In this document: positions 55,337-63,950 of the stretch, one piece after another
How positions within the stretch are numbered: position 1 is the stretch's first letter
Layout: the number at the start of each line of letters is the position of its first letter
Source of the DNA: Halobacteriovorax marinus
Lineage (GTDB): Bacteria; Bdellovibrionota; Bacteriovoracia; Bacteriovoracales; Bacteriovoracaceae
DNA: 64,000 bases
Assembly: GCA_002163155.1 (NCBI GenBank)
Contig: MAAO01000002.1
Location: forward strand, 248,001-312,000
Reading direction: 5' to 3'
Made by a program: the position numbers and the translations under genes
Notes under the pieces: generated by a model
Told to the model about the DNA's origin: nothing
Database searches by the model: none
Seen by the model: only the letters and a program-made list of their open reading frames with translations

Positions 55337-56449
55337 ATGAAAATGTGGTCAACTTACAGAAAAGATATAATTCTCGAAAAGTTACAAATTATTTGTGACA
55401 AGAAGGAAGATGTTACTATTTGGCAAAATAGAGCAGAAGAAAAAATAAAATTTCACGGAAGAATTGTAGAGGTTAACCCCTCAAATACTATTCTCGAACT
55501 AGACTCATCTTATAAGAAAGCAGAGTATCCTCTGACTAAAGATCTAACAGTCTTTGTCCACTATGCAAAAGGTGATGCTCTCTTTAAAAAAGAAGCCTTT
55601 AAAACTGAGGGGCTAAAACTCATCTTTAAAACTCCTGTAGAATTAATGATGAAAGAGAGACGAGTTATTGAAAGATTTACTTTTAAGTATCAAGATTTCA
55701 AAAATGTTTCTTTTAAGACGGCAGGTGCAGCCAATGATCAAAAAAATGTTCTGCATAGATCTTGTATCTTAAAAGATCTCTCTGTAGAAGGTCTAGGCCT
55801 GGTCATTCATGAAGAAGAAATGCTTTCGTTGAGTGTTGGAGATAGTGTTTACATTACTGCAATCACAGATCAAAAAATTGAGTCAGGTCACTTGGGAGAG
55901 ATTCGCTACATCACTCCTTATAACGTCTCTGTTGAACAAGACTCTAATCTTTTTAAAATTGGAATAAAATTTACTGCAGCTCTTGATAGTGTCACCTACA
56001 GATCAATTAGCTCAGTAGTAGAAAAAAAACAGACTAAAATGAAAGGCATCAATGTTTCAACTTTTAACGGTTTAACAGAACTTGATCAAGAGAAAATTCT
56101 TAGAAAAATCTCTGAAGATAATGTCCCTCTTGCAAATAATATTAAAGAACAAATCGAAGTTATAGATCGCTTACGATATCTAACAACCGGTATGAAACAA
56201 AAGTTTCTCTTAGAAGTTAATTTAGACCTCTTAGCTGCGGCACTTAGAATCGCATCTAAAGAACTCATTTTCGATCTTATGACTGAAGTGACGGAGACGA
56301 TGAGAGAAGAGTTTCTCTATAAGTTAGATCAGGCCAAGCCACCCTCTGCTATTAATAAGGCGCAAGATGAAATTGTGAAATATATGAGAGATAAAGAGAG
56401 AGCAGGTGAGCTAGTTTTAGATCCTGTTGCCTTTGATACCTACGTTTAA
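55337..56449 (+). CDS. PilZ-FliG fusion protein (c-di-GMP receptor joined to motor rotor domains)
   Basis: A 370-residue protein. Residues 1-95 are beta-rich with a YcgR/PilZN-like start. A PilZ domain follows with the c-di-GMP motifs RVIER (R109-x3-R113) and DLSVEG (D147, S149, G152). From about residue 240 the sequence switches to FliG middle and C-terminal helices: VPLANNIKEQIEVIDRLRYL matches the FliG P.LA..I...MF.FED...L block; DLLAAALRIASKEL matches the .LL.ALKGA block; and KAQDEIVKYMRDKERAGELVLDP matches VE.AQKEIV.I.R.L...GEI-. The chain even ends in DTYV, as E. coli FliG does. YcgR normally reaches FliG as a separate protein; here both are one chain. No other flagellar gene is in the window. 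Confidence 0.75.
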   Translation: MKMWSTYRKDIILEKLQIICDKKEDVTIWQNRAEEKIKFHGRIVEVNPSNTILELDSSYKKAEYPLTKDLTVFVHYAKGDALFKKEAFKTEGLKLIFKTPVELMMKERRVIERFTFKYQDFKNVSFKTAGAANDQKNVLHRSCILKDLSVEGLGLVIHEEEMLSLSVGDSVYITAITDQKIESGHLGEIRYITPYNVSVEQDSNLFKIGIKFTAALDSVTYRSISSVVEKKQTKMKGINVSTFNGLTELDQEKILRKISEDNVPLANNIKEQIEVIDRLRYLTTGMKQKFLLEVNLDLLAAALRIASKELIFDLMTEVTETMREEFLYKLDQAKPPSAINKAQDEIVKYMRDKERAGELVLDPVAFDTYV

Positions 56450-56591
56450 TTCCCTTTAATAAACCATTCTCAAATTAGAAACTGTTTCAAATATGGAACA
56501 GTTATATCCTTGTTTTATCAGTGAGTTACCTGTACTTACTGTTGGCACTTAAATTGTATTAGTTAAAGTAATTCAATTTAAGGAGCAATAA

Positions 56592-57671
56592 ATGATTTTA
56601 AACAAGAAACTCTCAAACACAACTCTACTTCTCTCACTGGGGATAATTTTAGCCTCTTGTGGAGGTCCTAATTCAACTGATCCTAAATCCAAAAATATTC
56701 CCCCTAGGGCCATTTCTGAAAGTACTCAAGATTATAGCTTAGAGGCAATTGATATTAGTGAATCACTTTCTTTTGAAGCAAGCTGTAAGTCTAATACTCT
56801 GCCGCTAGGAAGGTTTAAGGCCGTCTATGGAGTGGATGATTCTACATCTATATGTTCTGACAACATTAACCCACAGGAAGTTTTAAGAGCAAAGAAAACT
56901 GCTATGTTCGTTAGTAAGATGGACATGAGACTAGCGGGAAGAGTTGATGGGAAGAATATTTGGCAAATAGTAGGTAGTACTTTAGAAGATGTCTTATCAA
57001 GTCAATATGAGATGCCTGTTTGTCACTCAGTTAAATTTAGAAAGGAAATGACTCCAGGATTTTGTACCGGTTTTCTCTTTAATACTGGAGATGTATCTAC
57101 TAATGGTAAACAACTTCTAACTGCAGGTCATTGCTTTGGAAATAACTCCTCAAGCGATCGCAGTAGTATGAGGGTGGTATTTACAGTTGCTAACGATAAT
57201 AGAAAAGTTGTTTCAAATAACCCTTATTATAGAGAGGGAATTTTCGTTTCTGAAGATCAAGTTTTTGAAGTTGACTACAATACACAAGAAGAGGAAGACT
57301 TTACAGTGGTGACTCTTGATCGAAAAGTAAAAGGCGTTTCGGGATTTGAAATTGAAAGTCTAGAAGTCTCAGCTGGAGATAGGATTCAAATGATGGGTCA
57401 CCCCCTAGGGCTTATGATGAAGTTCACAAGTGGAAAAGTTGTATTTCCTAATCGTGATGAAAGTGAAAATTACTTTGGTGCAAGACTTAGCTCGTTTGGA
57501 GGAAACTCCGGTTCTCCCATAGTAAATCTCTCTACGGGGAAAGTTAATGGTATTCTCGTGGGAGGGCAAGGAGATCACGAAGTAAATTATCGTAAAAATT
57601 GTGTCATGGATGCTGTGTACGCTACGGGAAGTGAGGGTGTTCTAAAAATAGGAAAGTTACTAAATCTTTAA
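56592..57671 (+). CDS. Trypsin-like serine protease lipoprotein (second)
   Basis: A 359-residue lipoprotein (lipobox LASC). Chymotrypsin-fold protease with His in LLTAGHCFG, Asp in DFTVVTLDR, and Ser in FGGNSGSPIV, plus a MMGHPLGLMMKFTSGKV loop that matches the V8-like group. It closely parallels the product of 43655-45007 in the catalytic region but lacks its C-terminal extension. A Cys-rich N-terminal region precedes the protease. AAGGAG precedes the ATG. Followed by a terminator. Confidence 0.87.
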   Translation: MILNKKLSNTTLLLSLGIILASCGGPNSTDPKSKNIPPRAISESTQDYSLEAIDISESLSFEASCKSNTLPLGRFKAVYGVDDSTSICSDNINPQEVLRAKKTAMFVSKMDMRLAGRVDGKNIWQIVGSTLEDVLSSQYEMPVCHSVKFRKEMTPGFCTGFLFNTGDVSTNGKQLLTAGHCFGNNSSSDRSSMRVVFTVANDNRKVVSNNPYYREGIFVSEDQVFEVDYNTQEEEDFTVVTLDRKVKGVSGFEIESLEVSAGDRIQMMGHPLGLMMKFTSGKVVFPNRDESENYFGARLSSFGGNSGSPIVNLSTGKVNGILVGGQGDHEVNYRKNCVMDAVYATGSEGVLKIGKLLNL

Positions 57672-57675
57672 ACTG

Positions 57676-57702
57676 AAAGGTCTCTTGCTTGGGACCTTTT
57701 TA
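57676..57702 (+). terminator. Intrinsic terminator after the second serine protease
   Basis: aaaggtctc (57676-57684) pairs with gggaccttt (57691-57699, one G-U), loop of six, followed by TTTTTAT. Confidence 0.8.
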
Positions 57703-57712
57703 TTCGTTCACT

Positions 57713-58099
57713 CTAGGCCGCTTCATTATAGAGAAATTTTTTTAAAAATAAATTTTCAATGATAGAAATGATATTGTGGAAATTTGTAGAGTCTTTATTA
57801 ATGAAGTAATCGGCCTTAGTCTCTATTATCTCGGTGGGTGTAAGGCTTATTTTTCCAGAAAAGAGAGCGAACTTAATATTCTCATCTCCTTGTTTCACTA
57901 TTTTACACAACTCAATTCCTGTCATATTCGGCATACATATGTCGCTAATAATGAGGTCATATTGATTCGTTTCAATTTTTCCAAGAGCATCATTACCATC
58001 AAGAGAGAGGTCTAGATATAATTCTTTTAAATTTTTAAGTTTAACGGCCATAAGATCTTGCATAAGTTCATCGTCGTCAACGAACAGCATTCTAAACAT
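57713..58099 (-). CDS. Stand-alone response-regulator receiver
   Basis: A 128-residue single receiver domain with the acidic triad in FVDDDEL, the phospho-acceptor in IISDICMPNMTG (about residue 54), and a switch Ser in FALFSGK in place of the usual Thr. The fold ends with a Lys in YFINKDS. No output domain and no adjacent kinase. It is convergent with the second serine protease. Confidence 0.82.
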   Translation of the reverse strand: MFRMLFVDDDELMQDLMAVKLKNLKELYLDLSLDGNDALGKIETNQYDLIISDICMPNMTGIELCKIVKQGDENIKFALFSGKISLTPTEIIETKADYFINKDSTNFHNIISIIENLFLKKFLYNEAA

Positions 58100-58247
58100 A
58101 ATTACCTCAATTTCAAGAACTGTTTCTTCATCAGTATACCGCCAAACTGATTAGGAACTTCTTAAGAATAGGATAATTTCTTTGAGATATTTTGGATAAA
58201 ATTTTAAGAACTTATAAATGGAATCTAAATTAAAATTACTAAATAAA

Positions 58248-58267
58248 AGGGCCAATCTCTTGGCCCT
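58248..58267 (-). terminator. Intrinsic terminator of the Cys-rich lipoprotein gene
   Basis: agggccaa (58248-58255) pairs with ttggccct (58260-58267), loop of four; on the minus strand the stem is followed by TTTTATTT. The signal is just after the stop. Confidence 0.78.
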
Positions 58268-58274
58268 AGGACTT

Positions 58275-58907
58275 TTATCTACAGCTACCTGACCAAGTTA
58301 CAACTTTACTTGTATCTGAATCATAACCTTTAAATACAGCTAAGTTTGCAGAAGTAGATGGGTCTACAACTTTAAGTTTTAGGTTTGTTTCTCTTGTAGA
58401 GTAATAGTATTCAACATCTTGATATCCATGATTGGTTACAGGAACACTTTCACATCTTCTTCTACAACGAGTTCTTCCATTTTCATTAGTACGACATACT
58501 TTTTCGCACTCTCTAATGTAAGTCGTATAAGTACAAGATTCAGTTCCTCTGTGACTTGATGAACGATCATACGTTGTTTTGATTTTCCCTTCAAAGTCAT
58601 ATTGTTGCTTTACATCTTCACCAGCAACAAAGAATTCATCATTTCTATTGTTGATACTTAATTCTTTTGGAAGTTTAATTTTGATTTTCTTATCAACACC
58701 TTTAATGTCGATTTTCATTTTAGTTTTAGAAGAAAATTTAATGCTCGCTTTATGCTCTCCGGCCGGAACTTTAACTTTTACCATTTTGCTAGAGAAGATA
58801 CTCTTCTTCGTTTTAAAGACTAAGTCTTTCTTCGCCTTAAATGTCCCGTCTAAGTCATTACAAGATACAAATGCGAGTGCCATACTCAAAATTACTAAAC
58901 TTTTCAT
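58275..58907 (-). CDS. Lipoprotein with a Cys/Arg-rich insert
   Basis: A 210-residue lipoprotein; the ATG at 58907 is chosen because GAGGGAGAG precedes it, giving lipobox FVSC. The mature part alternates strand-rich segments (VFKTKKSIFSSK, KMKIDIKGVDKK, KIKIKLPKEL). Residues about 122-151 carry a dense Cys/Arg cluster (ESCTYTTY, RECEKVCRTN, RCRRRCES) that may form two or three disulfides. No family recognised. It ends in WSGSCR. Confidence 0.68.
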   Translation of the reverse strand: MKSLVILSMALAFVSCNDLDGTFKAKKDLVFKTKKSIFSSKMVKVKVPAGEHKASIKFSSKTKMKIDIKGVDKKIKIKLPKELSINNRNDEFFVAGEDVKQQYDFEGKIKTTYDRSSSHRGTESCTYTTYIRECEKVCRTNENGRTRCRRRCESVPVTNHGYQDVEYYYSTRETNLKLKVVDPSTSANLAVFKGYDSDTSKVVTWSGSCR

Positions 58908-59133
58908 TACTCTCTCCCTCAAAAGATATTTCTAAACTATTCAATTATTTAGTTTTTAACTCTTAAAGCAAGAAGAGTGCCAATAAAAATGACGCAATTA
59001 CAGGTGGTTAGTTGATGTCAATTTAGGACTGGAGCCAAGATGCATTAATTTGAAGGTGTAATACGGTTTACTTTTGACCTAAACATTTCCTCTCTCTAGA
59101 ATTGAAGAGTCTAAGAACTTAAAAGGTACGATT

Positions 59134-59706
59134 ATGCATAATAGTAAGTTGGAAGTTGAAATTGTCGGAAGTGAAGAGTTTTTTGAAACTTTTAAAGAGG
59201 ACCGTGATCGTGAGTTCGCAGATTTTCTTCATCCTGGAAATATGGTCTTCTATACTGAGGCCGAGAAAGAGAACTCTAAAGCGGTCAATCATGAGCCCGA
59301 CGATAAAAATAATATCTACATGGTCATTCGTGACAAAGGTGAAATTATAGCGAGAAGCTTTTCCTTTCAAGAGTTGCGCAGAAGCCTTCTTATGGCGATG
59401 AGCTTTGTGAATGAAGACTACCGAGGTCAGGGTCTCTATAAATTGATGATGGACGCTTCTGTAAAGTTTGCCAAAGAAAGAGGTTACTTAAAGATTACTA
59501 GTTTTCACAATAGCACTAATAATAAAATTATCATTCCTAAACTTAAGTACGGCTTCACTATTACTGGTATGAGATTAGATGCTGGTTATGGGACACTGAT
59601 AGAACTCACTTATTTTATTTCTGAAAAAGAAAGAGAAGCTGTGGATTTTAGATGTGGGTATAAACGTCCTTCCAAAGATTTATTATCTCGTATGGGGATT
59701 AATTAA
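59134..59706 (+). CDS. GNAT-family acetyltransferase-like protein
   Basis: A 190-residue protein with the GNAT acetyl-CoA fold: MVIRDKGEIIARSFSFQEL, a strand MSFVNEDYRGQGLYKLMMDASVKFAKERGY (the acetyl-CoA pyrophosphate loop R/QxxGxG/A appears as RGQGLY), and SFHNSTNNKIIIPKLKYGF, the conserved C-terminal Asn motif. The acceptor substrate cannot be predicted. The gene stands alone. Confidence 0.82.
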   Translation: MHNSKLEVEIVGSEEFFETFKEDRDREFADFLHPGNMVFYTEAEKENSKAVNHEPDDKNNIYMVIRDKGEIIARSFSFQELRRSLLMAMSFVNEDYRGQGLYKLMMDASVKFAKERGYLKITSFHNSTNNKIIIPKLKYGFTITGMRLDAGYGTLIELTYFISEKEREAVDFRCGYKRPSKDLLSRMGIN

Positions 59707-59874
59707 GAAGTACAATTTAGCTCTTCTTCTTAAGTAGCTGTATTTATATAATAAATTTATATTTAAAGACACTTTTGACAAAAAATCGTAATTCTTGTCA
59801 ACGGCTTTTATTGTAAAAAATCTCCCAGACTTATAAAACTATTTCATAAGTTAATAACTAATCGGGAGATAGAT

Positions 59875-60690
59875 ATGAAATCATTTAAGAAAACATTCGC
59901 AGTTTTAATTTGTTACTCATTACTTTCAAACTCTGTTTTTGCTAACGGGCAAGAGTGGACAAAACTCACAGATGTACAAACTGAGTTGATTGAAAAATGT
60001 ATGGAAGCATCTGATTGTAATTTAGATGAAATGAACTCTTACGTTAAAAGTATTGGTGTTGCTGGAGAGAATGCAGTTCTTTTAAAGAGCATCGAAACTA
60101 AGAAAGGAACTCTTGGAAATATAATTGAAACAGTTAAAGATGCTGGTGTCGCTGTAATTGGAGTGACTATCGTAGCAGGTGCAACAGTTGTTAATGTTGC
60201 TGCTGATTCTTTAGAGTACATAACAGATCTTCCTCCTGTAAGAGCGGCTTTAAATGGTGGAAAGAAAGTGATCACTTTCACTGTTAAAGGTATTTACAAT
60301 GGAGTTGAAAGAACAATCGTCTTTACTTTAAAAGCGACTAGAGCAGTTCTAACTTTCAAGCCTGTTAAAATTGCCATTCAAACTTCTTTTAAAGTGATTG
60401 GAAATATCGCAGAAGGAACTTATAAAATCATTAAAGCAGTTGTAACTTCAAGACCTGTCGTCTTAATTCTTAATGGAGTTGAAGCTGTACTTACATTAAA
60501 AATTGTTAAAAAGATCTTCTCTGCCACTGGTAAAGTGATTGGATTTGCAGTTGAGACAACTTTTGATGTAGCTAGAGTTGTTGTAAAAGGTGCTTGGACT
60601 GGTGTTAAGTATGCTTGGAATGGTGCCCTTGTTGTTATAGGCGCTCCTTACCTAGTACTTAGATCAATCTGGCGTGCTATCAGAGGTTAA
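59875..60690 (+). CDS. Secreted glycine-punctuated amphipathic protein, unknown
   Basis: A 271-residue protein with a signal peptide (cleaved near VFA-NGQ, residue 24). From residue 85 on it is composed of hydrophobic/basic segments punctuated by Gly: IIETVKDAGVAVIGV, KVITFTVKGIYNGV, IAIQTSFKVIGNIAEG, KIFSATGKVIGFAVE, GAWTGVKYAWNGALVVIGAP. The pattern recurs about every 30 residues and is neither a normal membrane segment nor coiled coil. It could be a membrane-active or surface-associated protein. No family recognised. GGGAGA precedes the ATG. Confidence 0.6.
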   Translation: MKSFKKTFAVLICYSLLSNSVFANGQEWTKLTDVQTELIEKCMEASDCNLDEMNSYVKSIGVAGENAVLLKSIETKKGTLGNIIETVKDAGVAVIGVTIVAGATVVNVAADSLEYITDLPPVRAALNGGKKVITFTVKGIYNGVERTIVFTLKATRAVLTFKPVKIAIQTSFKVIGNIAEGTYKIIKAVVTSRPVVLILNGVEAVLTLKIVKKIFSATGKVIGFAVETTFDVARVVVKGAWTGVKYAWNGALVVIGAPYLVLRSIWRAIRG

Positions 60691-60699
60691 TAAATTACC

Positions 60700-60728
60700 A
60701 AGGTCAGCTCTCTTGCTGGCCTTTCTTT
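60700..60728 (+). terminator. Intrinsic terminator after the amphipathic protein gene
   Basis: aaggtcagc (60700-60708) pairs with gctggcctt (60715-60723, one G-U) with a six-base loop, followed by TCTTT. Confidence 0.75.
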
Positions 60729-60888
60729 AGTTTGAATTAAGTTTAAACCCCATTTCTTTGTGCCTTTTTGCTGTAGATCGACTAATGTTTTGGCAGCATT
60801 CTGGCTCCAGTTCCTCTAAAGTCTTAATATTCAAAAGGTCGTTTTGGCATCCACTTGGCAATAAGTAATATGTTGCCAGGAGGGCAAG

Positions 60889-61497
60889 ATGAAATTTATA
60901 AACATATTTAATCCTACTACTCAGCGAGAGTTGCTCGAGGCCATAGGACTTATAAAATCTCCCATTACTCTATGGCAATCTCTTGAGCTTAAAAAGAAAG
61001 TGATGAAGATTTGTATGATGAAAGTAAATCGCTACCAACAGCAAATTGAGTTCACACCAAAGGAAGATAAGTATATTTTTTCAAGTCAGCTTCCTGTTTA
61101 TTTCTACACTAGACACAGAAATTGTATTTTTAAGGCCAATATTATTTTTAACTCTGAATTTAAAGTCATTGCTAAGTGGCCGGAAAATTTTATGATTGAA
61201 AACGGTAGAGAACACGAACGAATTCATCCTAGTAAGAGAAGAGAAGTCTTCTTTTCCTTGCGCGTGAATAATGCTTTCTTTAAAGAATTTTCCAAACCTG
61301 TTATTGATGAGTCTAAGAGAGGTATTTCCATTCGTATTCCCTGCAGTGAAGTTCAATTCTATGATGAATTGGCGGTTGTGAAAGTGAAACTTAGAGGAGA
61401 GATCCGAGATGGAATGATCAATTACATTGTCCCGCTTGAGGGCAAGGGACAGCGGGGATTTTTTCGAATAGGTATAGTCTTTAATAAAATGACCTAG
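60889..61497 (+). CDS. PilZ-like domain protein
   Basis: A 202-residue cytoplasmic protein. The C-terminal half resembles a PilZ domain: basic residues RIHPSKRR (R111, R117, R118) precede the fold, the strand FFSLRV, D140-E-S142-K-R-G145 for the D-x-S-x-x-G motif, and a closing FFRIGIVF strand, as in canonical PilZ. The R-x3-R motif is stretched to R-x5-R, so c-di-GMP binding is uncertain. CAGGAGGG before the ATG is a strong ribosome site. The N-terminal 90 residues resemble a YcgR-type leader. Confidence 0.65.
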   Translation: MKFINIFNPTTQRELLEAIGLIKSPITLWQSLELKKKVMKICMMKVNRYQQQIEFTPKEDKYIFSSQLPVYFYTRHRNCIFKANIIFNSEFKVIAKWPENFMIENGREHERIHPSKRREVFFSLRVNNAFFKEFSKPVIDESKRGISIRIPCSEVQFYDELAVVKVKLRGEIRDGMINYIVPLEGKGQRGFFRIGIVFNKMT

Positions 61498-61588
61498 TTA
61501 TCTCTTGATCACCTTATAGAAGGATAATAATTTCAACACTGTTGCGATGCGTTGTAAGTGTGGTATGTTTCCTGAAATTGGAGACATT

Positions 61589-62572
61589 ATGAAAAATTTA
61601 ATTTTACTGGGAAGTATTCTCTTATCGGGAGCAGGTTTTGCTGCTGAAGCAGATCATTACACAAGTAGGAATGACCTCTTAGAAGATATCTCAGATAGAT
61701 TAAATAGTGACGCCAATGAATCACTAAGAAAGGCGGTAGAGAATTCTAAGGCCTTAGGGGAATGTGATTCTAAGAAAGCAGAACTTGCTCTGTATAAAGA
61801 GCTTCGAAATTATTTTGCCAATCATACCAAAGGCGAAATAGTGAAAGGTTTACTCCATTCAAATAATACTGCAAAGAGAGCGATTCCTTTAAATGAATCA
61901 ATCTATGGGGAGTGGAGTATTTTTGATGGATACCTTTTAGGTAAGAAATCTGCGGCCAATAGTCCGCTGGCCTTAAGTCCTATGATCAAAGTAGGTGAGC
62001 AATTGGTGGGAATTGATAAATTAGAGCATATGTTTGGTATGGGATTTAAGTATTTCAAGAGTCATCACATTAAAGGCAAGAAGTTAAGAAAGGTATTAAA
62101 GAGAGGGATATTTAGCGAGAAGACAATTCTTGGAGGAAATATCTTGGCCACAGGGGTTTTTGCTTACGGTGATCTTTCTGCCAACTTCAATGGTATGAGA
62201 TTTTGGAATCATGTTCTGCAAAGAAGAGACGATGTTCTAGGTGCCGACCAAAATATAGGACCCTATATACTATGTGTAGACAATTCATTTGTAGTTAATA
62301 CGGAAAACCCTATTGATTTTAAAAACTACATCGATGCAAGTATGGATGAGAGTGTGAATTGTTCTAAGTTTGCCACAAAGAATGGAGCGAGAAAATACAA
62401 GCGCGCCATGGAGAAAAGGGGATTTTCTTGTCCCATGTCACAGAGTTCTTTAAATGAAATATTAACTAAGTATGGTGTTGTGACTCCAAAAGATAGAAAG
62501 AAGAGACCTATTTCTCATTGGATAATAAACACTGATGGAAACGAGGATGTGTCCTACTTCAACGAATTTTAA
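61589..62572 (+). CDS. Exported protein of unknown family
   Basis: A 327-residue exported protein; the ATG at 61589 is chosen because GGAGA precedes it and a signal peptide follows at once (cleaved near GFA-AEA). Recognisable pieces: SIYGEWSIFDGYLLGK, IDKLEHMFGMGFKYFKSHH, which resembles the DKxxH-type membrane-proximal motif of DUF2279-like proteins, and YILCVDNSF plus SVNCSKFA with paired cysteines. No hydrophobic helix follows the signal, so it is probably periplasmic. Function unknown. Followed by a good terminator. Confidence 0.62.
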   Translation: MKNLILLGSILLSGAGFAAEADHYTSRNDLLEDISDRLNSDANESLRKAVENSKALGECDSKKAELALYKELRNYFANHTKGEIVKGLLHSNNTAKRAIPLNESIYGEWSIFDGYLLGKKSAANSPLALSPMIKVGEQLVGIDKLEHMFGMGFKYFKSHHIKGKKLRKVLKRGIFSEKTILGGNILATGVFAYGDLSANFNGMRFWNHVLQRRDDVLGADQNIGPYILCVDNSFVVNTENPIDFKNYIDASMDESVNCSKFATKNGARKYKRAMEKRGFSCPMSQSSLNEILTKYGVVTPKDRKKRPISHWIINTDGNEDVSYFNEF

Positions 62573-62583
62573 AATAATGTACT

Positions 62584-62611
62584 AAAGAGATCTGTGAGAT
62601 CTCTTTTTTTT
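62584..62611 (+). terminator. Strong intrinsic terminator
   Basis: aaagagatct (62584-62593) pairs with agatctcttt (62597-62606) around a three-base loop, followed by a run of T residues. It closes the preceding gene. Confidence 0.88.
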
Positions 62612-62699
62612 GCTAAATTTCATCTTCAAATTATTAAATCCTTTCCGATACTTCATAGAATTGTTATCATTTTGTCATTAATTTTTAAAAGAGGTATCG

Positions 62700-63176
62700 A
62701 TGAAAGGAAGTCAAAAGGTCGTAGATCAACTTAAGTTCTTACTTACGGGTGAACTCACGGCAATGGATGTTTACTTTATCCAATATAGAGTTTTAAAAGA
62801 CTGGGGACTTGATAAAGTCGCAGCAAGACTTGAGCACGAGTTTGACGATGAGAAAATGCACGCGGATCAACTTATTGATAGAATTCTCTTTCTAGAAGGG
62901 ATGCCAGATATGGCGGCTCGAGAGCCATTTGACGTTGGAAATAATGTTCAAGAGGTGCTAGCAAACGATCTCGATTTAGAATTACTAGTGGCCAAGAATT
63001 TAAAAGTGGCGATAAAAATCTGTGAAGAAGAAAGTGATTTCGAAACGCGCAGTATTCTTCTACAACTTTTAAAAGACACTGAAGAAGATCATATTAAATG
63101 GTTAGAAATTCAGCTCAAACTCATTAAAAGCATTGGGATGGAGAGATATTCGCAGTCCCAAATGGAAGTTAAGTAA
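62700..63176 (+). CDS. bfr: Bacterioferritin-like protein lacking the haem Met
   Basis: A 158-residue four-helix ferritin-like protein, aligned without gaps to E. coli bacterioferritin at its start (MKGSQKVVDQLKFLL). Ferroxidase ligands are present: E18 in GELTAMD, E51 and H54 in HEFDDEKMHAD, E94-like in DLDLELLVAKN, and E/H in TEEDHIKWLE. At the position of the haem ligand Met52 there is Lys (K52), with Met one place later. Haem binding at the subunit interface is therefore doubtful. It stores iron. AAGAGG precedes the ATG. A TonB gene follows. Confidence 0.88.
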   Translation: MKGSQKVVDQLKFLLTGELTAMDVYFIQYRVLKDWGLDKVAARLEHEFDDEKMHADQLIDRILFLEGMPDMAAREPFDVGNNVQEVLANDLDLELLVAKNLKVAIKICEEESDFETRSILLQLLKDTEEDHIKWLEIQLKLIKSIGMERYSQSQMEVK

Positions 63177-63262
63177 GTTACACTATCCTTATTACAGACC
63201 GTTAGCTCGGTCTGTAAATTCTCCTGCCTTTGTGTTACTTTATATCTTTAACAAGGTTGGAA

Positions 63263-63892
63263 ATGAATAAGTTGTCTAAGACAAGTTTTACCCATTTATC
63301 TATTGTGCTCTCGCTAGCACTGCATGGTCTTATTTATATCCACTTTCAAAACAAGAATGAAAAAGTAAAAAGTATTTATTCTCAGGTTCATAGAACTCGT
63401 ATCACTCTTAAAACGACAAATCGTAAGTATTCTAAGAAACAACAGAAATCGATACCAACTCCTATCAAGAAGAGAGTGGTAAAAAAGTCTTCTAAGAGAG
63501 TTCAAAAGAAAATAGTAAAACCTACGAAGAAAATTTCTAAATTTAGTCAGATTATGGAAAGGACTTTAAGAAAACCTATCACCAAAAGTTCTGGACACAG
63601 AGATATGGTGGCCAAGTATCTTTCAAAAGTTAGGCAGTCAATTTTAAAGAATAAGTTCTATCCACGTGTGGCCAGAAGATTAAAACAGCAAGGAGAAGTT
63701 GTTGTGACTTTTGCTATCCGCTGGCCTAATACAATCGAAGATGTACGTCTCAAGAAAATGACGCCATACGCACTGCTCAACCAATCTGCTCTAGAGTCGG
63801 TTAAAAGCCTAACCGAGCTTGCGATCATGCCTGAAAAGCTTAAAACTCAAGTGTTAAAAGTCGAAATTCCTCTGGTATATAGAGGCCTCTAG
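63263..63892 (+). CDS. tonB: TonB-like energy transducer
   Basis: A 209-residue protein; the ATG at 63263 is chosen (AAGGTTGGAA precedes). One N-terminal membrane helix (HLSIVLSLALHGLIYIHF) with the TonB-type Ser-x3-His pattern, a long Lys-rich linker (KKSSKRVQKKIVKPTKKI), and a C-terminal domain with YLSKVRQSILKNKFYPRVARRLKQQGEVVVTFAI, the TonB Y/FP..AR...G.V.V.F motif. The usual Pro-rich linker is replaced by Lys. It energises outer-membrane receptors; it lies next to bacterioferritin, suggesting shared iron control. Confidence 0.85.
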   Translation: MNKLSKTSFTHLSIVLSLALHGLIYIHFQNKNEKVKSIYSQVHRTRITLKTTNRKYSKKQQKSIPTPIKKRVVKKSSKRVQKKIVKPTKKISKFSQIMERTLRKPITKSSGHRDMVAKYLSKVRQSILKNKFYPRVARRLKQQGEVVVTFAIRWPNTIEDVRLKKMTPYALLNQSALESVKSLTELAIMPEKLKTQVLKVEIPLVYRGL

Positions 63893-63950
63893 CTAAAAAT
63901 ATCTACAAATATATGACACTTTTTCGTATAAAATATGATTAATTATTACC

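Noticed and set aside
62640-62699. Fur-like site in front of bacterioferritin
   Set aside because: A TTATCATTTTGTCATT stretch is only loosely like a Fur box and the match is weak.
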